NCBI GenBank assembly: GCA_002205965.3
Contig: NADL03000014.1
Coordinates: forward strand, 848,796 to 912,795
DNA length: 64,000 bases
DNA from: Kappaphycus alvarezii
Lineage: Eukaryota > Rhodophyta > Florideophyceae > Gigartinales > Solieriaceae
Direction of reading: 5' to 3'
The notes under the pieces were generated by a model. The model worked only from the letters and a program-made list of their open reading frames with translations. It was not told the DNA's origin and did not search any database. How positions within the stretch are numbered: position 1 is the first letter of the stretch; every line of letters begins with the position of its first letter. The translations under genes were made by a program, and so were the position numbers. Shown here one piece after another: positions 35,055-45,275 of the stretch.

Positions 35055-35139
35055 CCCGATAGCGAAGTAAAGGACCTACGGAGCCCTCCAGTGGGTCGAT
35101 TCCATCCTGCGAGCAAAAAGTAACCCATTTCTTCCATAG

Positions 35140-37204
35140 TTATCTCATTCGAGCGCCAGGTGTTTGGGGTACGTGCCTTTGGCATGATCCGTGCAATAGT
35201 ATTCCCCCCGAAGTATTCCCTAACCCGGCCGCTGTAAGCACAGATTGCTGGAGAGTCACTGCGAGCGGTAGCGATCGTGCTTCTTCTGCGAGATTTTCCA
35301 GACGGCGATATTCCACGGGGACGGGCATCGACGGCGGAGCCCACAGAGGCGGTAGGTAGAGGTTGTCGGCGGCGAATACGTGTGGCCGTGACAGTTGGCG
35401 CAGGTTGAGAAACCATGATTGAGCGGGCCAATACGGCGTGACCAAGATTCCTGCGGCCTGTTCCTTGATGATCTTGGCTACGACGAGTGGTATCAACTTG
35501 AGGGGCGGGTTCCAAAAATTGACTTCTGATTTCCAATCCTGGGAGAGCGCGTCTACGGCGAGGGAGCCAGGAGACGCAAACTCGCTGTTGTACCTCCTGC
35601 AGATCCGATTGGTGTTGTCTGCGAATCTGTCGATTGTTGGCGGGAAAGATTCGAGTAGAGGCTGAAGGGGCTTGGTATTGATCCTCCAATCGTCGAGTGT
35701 CTGAAGGCGTGACAGTCGGTCGGCGAAACGGTTGACTGCCGAGGGCAGATACTGTGATTCGATGGTGATCCCGAGTTTGAGAAGCAAGCGGTGTAGCGAA
35801 CGGAGCTCTCTCATTAAGGGCCGAGACTTGGTGGTCATCGCATTGAGTATCGATACCACCGCCTGATTGTCCTCCCAAATCTTGAGATGAGTCCCGTTCT
35901 TCAGCAACGACGCGAAGGCCCGAATATTGTCCGTGACGGCCCGTAGTTCCAAGAAAGTTATTGGCTTGACTCGCAGTACGGGGTCCCAGAGTCCGCGAGC
36001 CTCCCAACAACCCTGTCCCTGGCCTCAGATCCGATCCCAATGTTCCTCCCTGTCCGACTCCCGTCGACGCGTCTGAGTGTAGCCAATGTTGGCTGTGGGT
36101 AGCGATAGGCCTTTCTGGAGGATTGGTAGTGAGGTCCCTCCAGAAGCGCAGGTCCCGAAGAGCGGCGTGTAGAAGCCTCACGCGTTTCCCCGTCTTGCTC
36201 AGATTCGTCTTGAGAGACTCGTAAATTGATCGAGTGTAGAACCGGGCGAGGGGCATAGCGAGCGAGCATGAGATAGCGACGCCTGCGAAGTGGCGTAGCA
36301 GTGATACGTCGACTAGTCGGCGATTGCGGCGTGCTTGGCGTAATAGTTGCCGGGCAATACCTCGCAACTTTTCCATCCTTCGAGCCGTAATCCCAAAAAC
36401 TAGACGGTCTGTATCGATTAGAAATCCCAAATGCTCGATCTGCCTCGTTCCTTCCCAGTGACCTTTGTCCTCCTTTCTCTGAAGTCCACACGAGCGGAGC
36501 AGAGAATCGATCTGTCGGCGGGCCTTGTTGAGGCGTGAAGGACGGTTTAGAGCCACCAAGAAGTCGTCCATGTAGGGATGGATTCGGAGACGTAAGGTTT
36601 CCCGGACATATTGAACGAAAGGTCGCATGAACTTGATGAAGTAGGCGGGAGAGAGTTTCCATCCGAAAGGGAGGGCAACACAGCGAAAGTAGCGATGGTC
36701 TACTTTGAACACGAACCAATTTCGAATATCGGGGTGTAGACGGAAATGGTGGTAACCTTTGGCGATATCGAAAGAAAACATCATGTCGGATTTCTGGAGG
36801 TCCAGTGCGAATCCTTCTAATGTTTCCATGCGAACGGGGATATCCCGAAATAGGGTAGATTGCCGAGAAAGATTGACCACGAGCCGCTTCTTTTCCGCTG
36901 AAGTTGTCACAAAGGCGTTGGAGATAGGGAAGCCAGCTTGGTGTAAGGAAAGAGCGGTCGACTCGGAGATTTCTTCGTAACTGCGACGGTGGAGCGCATC
37001 CGATATTGCTGAATCGAAGAATTCCCGGTCTTGGGGATCGATGGGGATTTGAGGGAGTTGGAATTTTGTGCGTGAAAGGGAGGTTGTGATGGGTTTTTCG
37101 TAGACCCCAAACCGTAAAGCGCGGACGAGGAATTTCGAGGCGCCGAGGGTTTCGGCCCAGAAGGGAGCGGCGCACTGGGTATTGCGCCAGAGGACGTGGG
37201 ACAT
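35140..37204 (-). pseudogene. reverse transcriptase-RNase H of the DIRS-type element (one frameshift)
   Basis: RT occupies the first ~410 codons from 37204. Readable blocks are LVVNLSRQSTLFRDIPVRME, DMMFSFDIAKGYHHFRLHP, CVALPFGWKLSPAYFIKFMR, the catalytic HPYMDDFLVAL, and HLGFLIDTDRLVFGI. These are characteristic of DIRS-order RTs (LPFGw.lsP..F.k). RNase H begins WLHSDAST (catalytic Asp). Near 35955 the frame shifts, and RNase H continues in a second frame from 35952 (MELRAVTDNIRAF, WEDNQAVVSILNA). The first frame stays open by chance to 35030, giving a misleading 724-codon ORF. Sits 32 bases after gag and just before the recombinase. Confidence 0.88.
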
Positions 37205-37236
37205 AGGGACAGAAAGAAAGAGTCGCGGAGGCGACT

Positions 37237-38076
37237 TTAGTTGGACTTAGAGTCCTTGGAACCTTTTCCGGACTGATTCTTGCGAGGTCGAGAGCCTTGA
37301 GCGGCCTGTTTGTTGAACTCCTTAGCGTATGCCTGGGAGCGCAATTCAGCGAACTTGGCCTTAGTTGAGCGATAGAGCTCAGAAGAATACGGGTAGTCGT
37401 CTTCACGAAGGTAACGCTGGAGCAGGATGGCTTCGGACTTTCCGGACTCGACAGAGTCAGTGAAGAAGTCGGTCCGTTCCAGAACGCGGCTGTAAGTGGC
37501 CTCCAAGTAGTGGTGTAGAACAGAGAAGAACTCAGTAGCGGCTGAGATGTCTTTGTTCTGGAGGGCCTCGGTGACCCGGTGAGCGCAGGCGATGGCGGTC
37601 TCACAGTTGTGCCCAACGTTCCAGAGTACTTCCGCTTCCCACCCGTCACGAACGTCAGCGGCCTTGATGCGACCGAAAAGACCTTCTGGTTCCGGAATGA
37701 ACCTCTTGGCGGGATAGGGAGCGACGGAGCTAGGACGCTGGTACTTGTTGAGTTTGCCGACCTCAGCGTATTCCTGGCGGGTAGCGAGTGTGTCGGCAAC
37801 TGCGGTTGCAGAGGGCGTGGGCAGTGTGAACTGAAGAACGCCCGTTTTGTAAGCCTCAGCGGCAGTTGAGGGCTTGACGGTAGGATCAGATACCGGTGGA
37901 TCTGAATCGGCGGCGGCGGCGGGCTCTGCGGCAGGAGGGTTCGACGGTCCAGCGGAAGCTTGGAGCAAGTTGACAATCTGCGAGAGCTGGGTTTCGATGC
38001 CGGTGACCTTGTTCTCGAGGGTATGGAGGCGAGAAGCGTCGGACTGCGAGGATTCAGAGGAGGTGGCATGGGACAT
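37237..38076 (-). CDS. gag-like protein of the DIRS-type element, 279 codons
   Basis: First ORF after the 5' repeat, starting at an ATG 62 bases inside it. Residues ~15-45 form a short coiled coil (LHTLENKVTGIETQLSQIVN). A Pro/Ala/Ser-rich linker (about 45-75) follows, then a helical domain, and the C-terminus is Lys/Ser-rich (RPRKNQSGKGSKDSKSN), suited to nucleic-acid binding. No CCHC knuckle, as in many DIRS-type gag proteins. The frame is intact. A 703-codon frame overlapping gag and RT on the same strand is Pro/Arg/Ser-rich and is a shadow. Name rests on position and architecture, not on a motif. Confidence 0.75.
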   Translation of the reverse strand: MSHATSSESSQSDASRLHTLENKVTGIETQLSQIVNLLQASAGPSNPPAAEPAAAADSDPPVSDPTVKPSTAAEAYKTGVLQFTLPTPSATAVADTLATRQEYAEVGKLNKYQRPSSVAPYPAKRFIPEPEGLFGRIKAADVRDGWEAEVLWNVGHNCETAIACAHRVTEALQNKDISAATEFFSVLHHYLEATYSRVLERTDFFTDSVESGKSEAILLQRYLREDDYPYSSELYRSTKAKFAELRSQAYAKEFNKQAAQGSRPRKNQSGKGSKDSKSN

Positions 38077-38137
38077 GGTTGATGTGCAAGTGTGATAGTC
38101 GACCTAGACAGATTCGTCTGGAGCTGGTTCGAGGGAT

Positions 38138-38460
38138 GAGAACAAGCGACGACTTGAGGAACCAGAAGTTGCGCTAGAGGTTTTCAAGTTGGCGGTTATA
38201 TAGCCCTGTTGAACCGGTCTTGATCGTGGTCCAAGTCCCCTTGCGCAAGCGGTACGGCTGCTACGTAGAAACCAGGAAGCATATGCGGCCGCGGCAGCGA
38301 GTGTAGGGTGTACAACGGTAAGCTGCCTACGTGGCCTTCCTAAAAGGTGCTTACAGTCAATTGATGCAACCGTGACCGCGTGACTTATCCGGAGTGGCAG
38401 ATCAAGGCCACGTTCAACCCCCCTTCTCATATTCACCCATAATTTTCCAATTAAAGTACC
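38138..38460 (-). repeat. 5' direct repeat (A1) of the DIRS-type element
   Basis: Partner of 33878-34199. Its outer end (GGTACTTTAATTGGAAAATT on the minus strand) abuts a 27-bp minisatellite, and its inner end leads into the gag start. Confidence 0.95.
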
Positions 38461-38580
38461 AATACAGAAAATGGTCCTCCCCTCATGTAATACAGAAAAT
38501 GGTCCTCCCTCATGTAATACAGAAAATGGTCCTCCCTCCATGTAATACAGGAAATGGTCCTCCCTTCGTGTAATCCAGCA
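38461..38580. repeat. 27-bp minisatellite, four units
   Basis: Four adjacent copies of a unit like AATACAGAAAATGGTCCTCC(CTCATGT), the last two diverging (caggaaatgg, atccagcaac). A single related unit (aatacaagaaattgtcctcccc) occurs at 40736, upstream of the third small paralogous ORF, so the motif belongs to that repeat family. Confidence 0.9.
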
Positions 38581-38930
38581 ACCTACAACGATCCGCCCCT
38601 AACTTCTCCCACCGTCATTTCCAAATTTACTTCCATTTATCTAGATATTTTTATACTGTATTTAGCCATCTGAATCGACCCCGAATCAAGTTCCTTTTCC
38701 CTTTTAGCTTACTTCCTCCTCCAAATTCACCTTTTTTTGAGAAGGAGGGCGCAAATGCACTACTGCAAAATCCCTTGCAGATTTATTTCACCTATTCCTA
38801 ATCTATAGAACCTGCCCCGGAGCCTATTTAAACCCCTTTATTCCAAGTTCCAAATGTCCCGATCATTTTACTCATCACCCCTCCCCCCAAAACACCCTAC
38901 ATTGCCTCCCATTCCCCAACGTCTATCAGA

Positions 38931-39427
38931 ATGAACAACCTTCGCCCTCCGCCCCATCACCAAAAGCCGCCCCTCTCGCCCCATCAAAGGCCTAGCCCTA
39001 ATGAATAATGGGCCAACAGACTACGACGACTACTTCAGGAGGATGGACCGTGAGCGTGTTCGGGAGTGGGTTCGTCGGCACTTCTTGGAGGAGCGGAGGA
39101 GGAGGAGTCAGAGGGGACTGAGTCGGACGTGGAGGGATCCGGGGATGAGGAAGACTTTGTAGCTCCGTGGGAACCGATGGGTGTAATCGTGGGAAGTTGC
39201 TGTGGGGATGGGGATAGTGGGCGTGATCGTCATCTCGGATTCTTCGGATGGGGTTGGCGCGGAGGCGGAGGGTCGCGAGGGAGGGTTGGAGATCTGGATA
39301 TGTCTGATGAAGCCATTTATCATTCTGAGCCGTTCGAGGGAATTTGTAGGGATTGCATTGAGAGTATGGATATTTTGGAGGAGTTATTTGGTTCTGATCT
39401 TGAGGATAACGATTGTGAGGAGTAGAT
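38931..39427 (+). pseudogene. small SIM-like acidic protein family, unit 1 (frameshifted)
   Basis: Starts MNNLRP like unit 3. After a 1-base loss the homologous frame reads GLALMNNGPTDYDDYFRR then VREWVRRHFLEE (about 38985-39100), matching unit 2. A further frame gives GVIVISDSSDG at about 39220-39250, a hydrophobic VIVIS core followed by acidic/serine residues as in SUMO-interaction motifs. The last frame ends MSDEAIYHSEPFEGICRDC and a Glu/Asp-rich C-terminus at the TAG of 39423-39425. Its ~470-bp upstream region resembles that of unit 3. Function unknown. Confidence 0.5.
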
Positions 39428-39908
39428 ACAGATATTTTCCTTGATAATATCTTCCCTCTGGCCAATCACATCCACAAGATGCCCTTTTATGCGTTTTATG
39501 GTATTTAGTATGTTTGATTGAGACTTTAGGATTAGCCGAAAAGTCTATATAAGCTGAGTAAAGTGCTTCCTCCTTGAGAGGTCAAGCAAGTTGGCAGACA
39601 ACTTCAGGTCAAGCTCCGAGTAGTAGGAAGTTGAGAGTCAACTTCAGACCCAAGAAAACTTTTTCCTAAGCTGGTCGCAGAGCATCAGTGGTACCCTTCC
39701 CCTTTTATACTTGCTTGTAGCCCTCTCAACTCTCTCCCATATACACTCCTTTTTATTTGTTAACTATACCACGGTAGCACTTTTGTCGCTTGCAACACCT
39801 CCTTCTTGGGGTATTTGGTTCTGAGTATCTCTTCTCCGACGATTTATCCCTATCACATGCCATCCTGTTGGGTCAAATTTCAGAACATCACCCTCCACCA
39901 TGAGAGAG
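39428..39908. other. non-coding, possible solo LTR fragment or promoter
   Basis: No coding frame. Contains TCTATATAAG near 39545, a short internal repetition (gcaagttggcagacaacttcag / ggaagttgagagtcaacttcag, about 39587-39650) and CT-rich stretches. Composition resembles an LTR, but no second copy is in the window. Confidence 0.35.
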
Positions 39909-40193
39909 TGATGTACGCTAAATTTGCACACGAAAAGAAAATCTAGAAGAGGACCAAATTCGGATACATATCGGAATTTGCAAGATATTTTTACAGTTTC
40001 TGAATTTGCAAGATATTTTTAATTTGGATGAGTGTGGCAAGTTCATATGTTCATTTTTTTTTAAGACACGGTGCCAATTATGTATGTCATTACACGTCCA
40101 AGGTCGTCATACTTTTCGAAGACGTCGCAGTATTTAAAGTTCGAAATCGACGTCGTGAGGAAAACCTCCCGCCATCAACTACCCCATCGGCTC
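39909..40193 (+). promoter_or_regulatory. LTR-like block, 5' side of gypsy copy 2
   Basis: Same 285-bp block as at 30370 and 46361, starting TGATGTACGC, with the duplicated gaatttgcaagatattttt motif and TATTTAAAG near 40131. Together with 46361-46644 it brackets the copy-2 element in direct orientation, hence the LTR interpretation. The downstream flanks of the two blocks differ completely. Confidence 0.65.
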
Positions 40194-40214
40194 GCCCCTT
40201 TTTTGGCCCTTAAC

Positions 40215-40735
40215 ATGACCAACCTTCGCCCTTCCCTCACCATCACCAAGTCATCCCGAGGCCGTCGTCCACTCAAAATTCTGGCCCTGATGGCAAATGG
40301 TCCAACCGACTACGACGATTACTGTAGAAGATTGGACCGGGGACCCGTTCGGGAGTGGGTCCGCCGTAACTGCTTCGAGCAGGCAGAAGAGGCAGAGGAG
40401 GAGAAAGAGGAGGACTGGGTGGACCCGTAGGATCCACTTGTGTACAACGGTTGGGCAGCTCCATGGAAAACATAGGGGAGACTGAGGGAGTAATCGTGAT
40501 CTCTGACTTTTCTGACGAAGATGAAGAGAAGGGTGAAGAGGAGGATGAGGAGGATGAGGGGAGGGAGACATGGAAAGTGCTGGAATAGTGGGGAGGGGGC
40601 TGGAAAGTATGGACCAGGTAGTCACGACTCTGGAAGCGACTCTGGAACCGGATGGGGCATCTGCAGTAGTCTAGATATTTCGCAGGCGGCAATTGAGAAT
40701 TCGAAGCCGTTCGCGGATATTTGTTGGGACTGTGT
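40215..40735 (+). pseudogene. small SIM-like acidic protein family, unit 2
   Basis: Frame from ATG 40215: MTNLRPSLTITKSSRGRRPL (basic N-terminus), LALMANGPTDYDDYCRRLDR, VREWVRRNCFE, then a Glu-rich tract, stopping after 72 codons. In the next frame MENIGETEGVIVISDFSDED is followed by a Glu/Asp run (about 40462-40590). This is a strong SUMO-interaction-like motif, VIVIS next to DFSDEDEE. A third frame gives ISQAAIENSKPFADICWDC, homologous to the end of unit 1. Two frame changes relative to a full-length product. It follows the LTR-like block directly, whose TATTTAAAG could drive it. Confidence 0.5.
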
Positions 40736-41116
40736 AATACAAGAAATTGTCCTCCCCAAGGGATCAGCAACTTACAAACAAAATTAACCATACCGCCCCT
40801 GAAATTGTTTACCGTCCTTTCCAAAATTGTCTACAATCCCCCTTAGATATTCTAGTACTGTATCCTCCAAATCAGCGCTTTACGTCTTTTCTATGTACAT
40901 TCTTCATCAAGTTCACTCCTTATGGAGACATTGCACGCAATTGTGCTACTGCAATGTCGATTTTAACTTTTTGGTACCGACTCCAATCAGTCTCTGAGGT
41001 GTACCTAAACCCATTTAACCCAACTTTTTTGAGATCCACCAAATTCTACACACAATACCATCCCCTAACACCCTCTACCCTCCATCCACAATCGCCCCAC
41101 TCCATTTACAACCAAA

Positions 41117-41338
41117 ATGAACAACCTTCGCCCCTCCGCCCCCATCACCAAAAACCGCCCCTCTCGCCCCTTAAACGGCCTTGCTCGCTGCATTGGCCCG
41201 AAGGACGCAGACGACAAACGTCTGCGACGCGAGACGAAGAAGAAGATCATAGAGTTCGTCCGCGAACCCTTCATCGAAGGTGAGGCAGAAGTCAGCGAGG
41301 GAGACGCGGAGAAGGAAAATGATGAGCTCGGCAAGTAG
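41117..41338 (+). CDS. small SIM-family paralog, unit 3 (73 codons)
   Basis: Intact short ORF starting MNNLRPSAPITKNRPSRPLN, the same basic N-terminus as units 1 and 2. It continues with RRETKKKIIEFVREPFIEG, related to their RR....VREWVR..F.E region, and ends in an acidic tail. It lacks the VIVIS motif and the ICxDC end. A related gtcctcccc minisatellite unit lies ~380 bases upstream, as in unit 1. It is followed after ~95 bases by the polyprotein frame of gypsy copy 2. Could be a recruited element protein or a host gene pierced by the element. Confidence 0.5.
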   Translation: MNNLRPSAPITKNRPSRPLNGLARCIGPKDADDKRLRRETKKKIIEFVREPFIEGEAEVSEGDAEKENDELGK

Positions 41339-41433
41339 TAACTGCTGATCTAAGACAACAGAAGAGCAAATTTATCGGACGCGAGCGAATCAGGACCAGA
41401 GATGAAAAGTTTACAAACAGGAAGGAATAAAGG

Positions 41434-44400
41434 TTGACGGATGCCGGTAACGTATCCATCGCTGAAGAAATCAGTCAAGTCAATGTGACAAAAAGGGATG
41501 GGGAAGGGAACATTTTATCGAAAAAACCTAGGCTAGATTATGGAATGCTGGAGCATATCCCAGCACCTGTACCTCCTCGAACCAAGAGGTCTGATCAAGT
41601 TGTTCCAGGAGTGGATCACTCCGGCCAAGAAGACGAAAGAAGAAGAAATTTAAGAGTATCCCGAAGGACGTACTAGAATATGTGAAGAAGTACAATTTGG
41701 TGCTGAGCTTGCATCGGCCCCAACTGGGATAACGTTTGGTCAACTTTTGAGGGGCGACGCAGAGGATGCGAGAAAAGAACTCAAAAAAATTATCAGGTCT
41801 AATAAGTCCGCTAAGGGTAAGAAACTGTTTCTTCAATCGGCCTCGACAGCACCAAGACGTCTTAAACTAGTACCAGTCAAAGTATTGGGAATGAAACCCA
41901 AGCTCTTTTCGATTCGGGCGCTGTTCCAAACCTTATTTCAGAAACTTTGGTGACAGATCTAGGTCTCGAAATTATTCCAACTACTCGAAGAATAACTGTG
42001 GCGGATGGAACCGTATCAAAATGCATGGGCACTGTTGACAAGGTTTCCGTGTTCTTTGGGGACTCTAAAGTTGATGTAGACTTTCTTGTCATGCCTGATC
42101 TCCCTTTCGATGCAATCATTGGTGCCCTACCATGGAAAGACTAGGGACCTGCATTGACTTGGGCAACCAAATCGTTTCAGTTAATGACGGCAGAACCGTG
42201 AAGATGCCCCTGGATTTCGACAAAAGCACACATCCGGAAGATTTAAGAGAAACGGACAGTGAAGATTTCACTTCTAGCTATGACAGCGAAGATTCCGAAC
42301 CAACTAACACTTTCGGAAGTGGAAAGGGTACGCTCGGGGATAATGAACATGGCATGGGATGATTATGATTCTGGGTTTGAAACAGATGAAGACTGGAATT
42401 CTAGGGTAGGTTTGACACCAATGTGTTTTTTTTGCGATAATATCGAATCAAAGGACGGAATTCAGGGATGAAAGAAGATTACAATTGCAAAGAAAAGAAT
42501 ATTCGATTCCATATCTGAAGATGTGAGCACGCCGGAAGAGGTCCTTCAAAATATTGGAGGGTAGATCAAGAAGAAAAAGAGCGCCAAATGCAGAAATTCA
42601 AGAAAAATACAGCACCTTCCCGCCCCGCCTCAATGAAAATATCCGACATGTTAACATCTTCCGAAGTAATTGCATGGAGCGTTCAGATCTAAGACAAGCA
42701 AGTGTACCGGTCACTCACTCATTTGAACTTACCGATACTCAACCAATTTACCACAGGCCTAGACGTCAACCGCCAAAATATGACCAATTTATCTCAGAGA
42801 ATGTTACAAGTATGCTGGAAAATGATATTATTCGGCCAGTTTCATCCCCATGGTCATTTCCAGTTGCGACAAAGAAGGATGGAAAGCTGCTTTTGCGTCG
42901 ATTACCGACAACTGAACCAGAGAATGATACCCGATCGATTTCCGATTCCGAACATGGAGGAAATCCTCGAGGACTTGAAGGACGGGAGATACTTCACCTC
43001 AATTGATCTTTACACTGGTTATTGGCAGATTCCATTGATGAAAAATGTAAGGAAAAAACAACTTTTACCAGCAAAGCCGGTACATTCAGGTTCGAAGTGA
43101 TGCCTTTTGGTCTCATGAATGCCCCAGCTACATTCCAAAGAATGATGAACGAGGTTTTGAAAGGACTTCCATTTGCAAGAGTTTATATCGATGATGTGTA
43201 TATTCTCAAAAACCTTGGATCAGCACATATCGCATGTCAAGACTGTGGTGGAGAGATATCGTACAGCCTGAAAATTAAGTTAAGCAAATGCTTCTTTGCG
43301 AAAACGTCTATCCAATTACTCGGTCATATCGTCGATCAAGAGGGAATTAAAGTGGATCCAGAGAAAACGAAAAAAATCAAGTTGGCACCAAGGCCCGCTT
43401 CAAAGACGGAGGTTCGAAGCTTCTTAGGACTGGCCTCATATTACAGAGATTTATCAAAGATTTCGCCAAGACTGCAGCACCGTTACATGCCAGCACTACG
43501 AAGAACGGAAAATTTTACTGGAACAAGGAAATGCAAACTGCATTTGAGGCTTAAAGATAAGCTATGTGTCCCCCCAGTGCTCATGTATCCAGATTTCAAG
43601 AGACCATTTGTTGTGGAGACAGATGCCTCAGAACGGTCTTTGGGTGCCGTTTTGTCCCAAAAAATGAAAACGGAAGACTACACCCTGTTCAATTCGCAAG
43701 TCGCACTCTGAATGATGCGGAAAAGAGATACTCAGTCTGCGAGAAAGAAGCGCTAGCTGTCGTCTTCGCACTGAAAAAGTTTCGCGTTACCTTTTATCAC
43801 TCGAGAAATTTGTCTTGATAACTGATCACCAGGCACTTAAGACAGCATTCCAAAAGAAAGATGTACATCACCGCTTGGCCCGATGGCTCGACATTTTCGC
43901 AGAATATCGGTTTGAAATTGTGTATAGGCCCGGACGCAATAATCAGCCTGCCGATACCTATCCCGCTTGAGGGATCCATGATTCCAAATGAAAAAGCTTC
44001 CGAGACATCGTCGGAGTTGCCGAGGTGCAAGTGCCGAACGATAACGAGTACGAAGCTATATTCACGGACTAATTAAATTCCTTGATGGACTAGAAATGAG
44101 AAAGGTTGATCTTGAACACAGAAATTGGGTACGCAGGAATCAAAAGGCTTTTACATTGGGAATGGGAAACTCTTCCGACACAAAAGCCGGTCCTCGACTA
44201 GTGGCCCCTTTGAAAGAAAGAATGAAGATCTTGAGGACTTTTCATGATGAGTTAGGGCATTGGGATCTCGAAACAACAAAAAATTCATACGGAGATTCTG
44301 GTGGCCCAGTATCCATAAGGACGTCTATAATTTCGTGAAAAGCTGCGAACTGTCAAAAATTCACTCCAAAAAGTATAAGACAATCTAAGCTTTCCAGTTT

Positions 44401-45275
44401 CCGGTCTCTTTGAAACCTTCTCAATTGACTTTGCCGGCCCATTCAAGGAAACCTCTTCCGGAAACAAATATCTCCTTATAGGGGTGGAACATCTTACTGG
44501 ATGGCCAATAGCAGTTGCAGTTGAGGAGGCCAATGCTGAGGTGGTCCTGAGATTCATCGAAAAAGAAATAATTGAACCGTTTGGTCTTCCAAAAAGGATC
44601 ATCTCGGATAACGCCCTTTGTTTTACTGCAACTTCACTGCTTCGTTTTTGGAAGAAAAGGATTCAGCTGAAGACAGTTCTCGCATACGCTCCTATGTCAA
44701 ACGGGAAAGCGGAGAGGATGGTTGGAACCATCAAACGAGCAATATCGAAAACTATGTCGAGAATGAAATCCAGTGGGAAGATGCCTTACCAAAAGTGTTA
44801 TACGGCTATCGTCGAAGAAGAGGAAGAAGTGGACGGTCACCATTTGAGCTAATGTACGGAAGGGCTCCTAGAATGTTACAGAGAGATGGAAACAAATAAA
44901 TCGATGAAGAGAGTAGAGAAGTCGAACTACTGGCCACGAAGGCTGGAGATCACACCGCGCGCTAACACAGACAAGAAATGAAGGATGAAGAGCCTCCAGT
45001 CCAAACTTTCAGTCGGCTCTAAAGTACTTGTAGTACATGGAAAAGCAATGCAACAGGCTGTGAAGTGGCCGGCTTTCCAAACAAAGTACTCGAACCCTTG
45101 CATCGTCACGGAGGAAAGACACCCGCATTATAAGCTCTGTTCAAGCTCAGGGAAGAGATCAAGGAGGGCCATCCATGCACGTCGTCTGTCCCTTACCATC
45201 AGAGGCCTGAAGAATTCCTTCTCACACAGGACTATGCGCAACCACGGGGCATACTCATCTTTAACTATAGAATGA
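41434..45275 (+). pseudogene. Ty3/gypsy pol, copy 2 (frameshifted)
   Basis: Fuller copy of the 25.5-29.3 kb element. It has its own N-terminus at 41434 (MTDAGNVSIAEEI...) and no CCHC gag before the protease. Retropepsin at about 41870-42140: LFSIRALFQ in one frame, a DSGA-type triad in the neighbouring frame at 41915, then VMPDLPFDAIIG. RT: RPRRQPPKYDQ (42765), SPWSFPVATKKDG (42845), YFTSIDLYTGYWQIP (42990), FRFEVMPFGLMNAPATFQRM (43090), RVYIDDV (43190). RNase H: ETDASERSLGAVL (43615). Integrase: FHDELGHWDLETTK (44240), DFAGPFKET (44430), LPKRIISDN (44595) and GKAERMVGTIK (44710), giving D, D and E. Frames change several times, so inactive as read. Confidence 0.92.

Larger units (their letters stand above)
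33878..38460 (-). mobile_element. DIRS-type tyrosine-recombinase retrotransposon (PAT/Ngaro-like)
   Basis: A 4.6-kb unit with, on the minus strand, a gag-like ORF, RT-RNase H ORF and tyrosine-recombinase remnant, enclosed by direct repeats of about 322 bp (38138-38460 and 33878-34199). DIRS-order elements lack integrase and protease and insert through a tyrosine recombinase via circular DNA. PAT and Ngaro types have split direct repeats (A1 ... B1-A2-B2) rather than LTRs, and the two 322-bp copies would be A1 and A2. The gag and RT frames are long, implying fairly recent insertion, but one frameshift between RT and RNase H and several in the recombinase suggest loss of autonomy. Confidence 0.85.

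Noticed and set aside
35958-38069. 703-codon minus-strand ORF overlapping gag and RT of the DIRS-type element
   Set aside because: Pro/Arg/Ser-rich shadow in a third frame; the gag-like and RT frames carry the recognisable domains.
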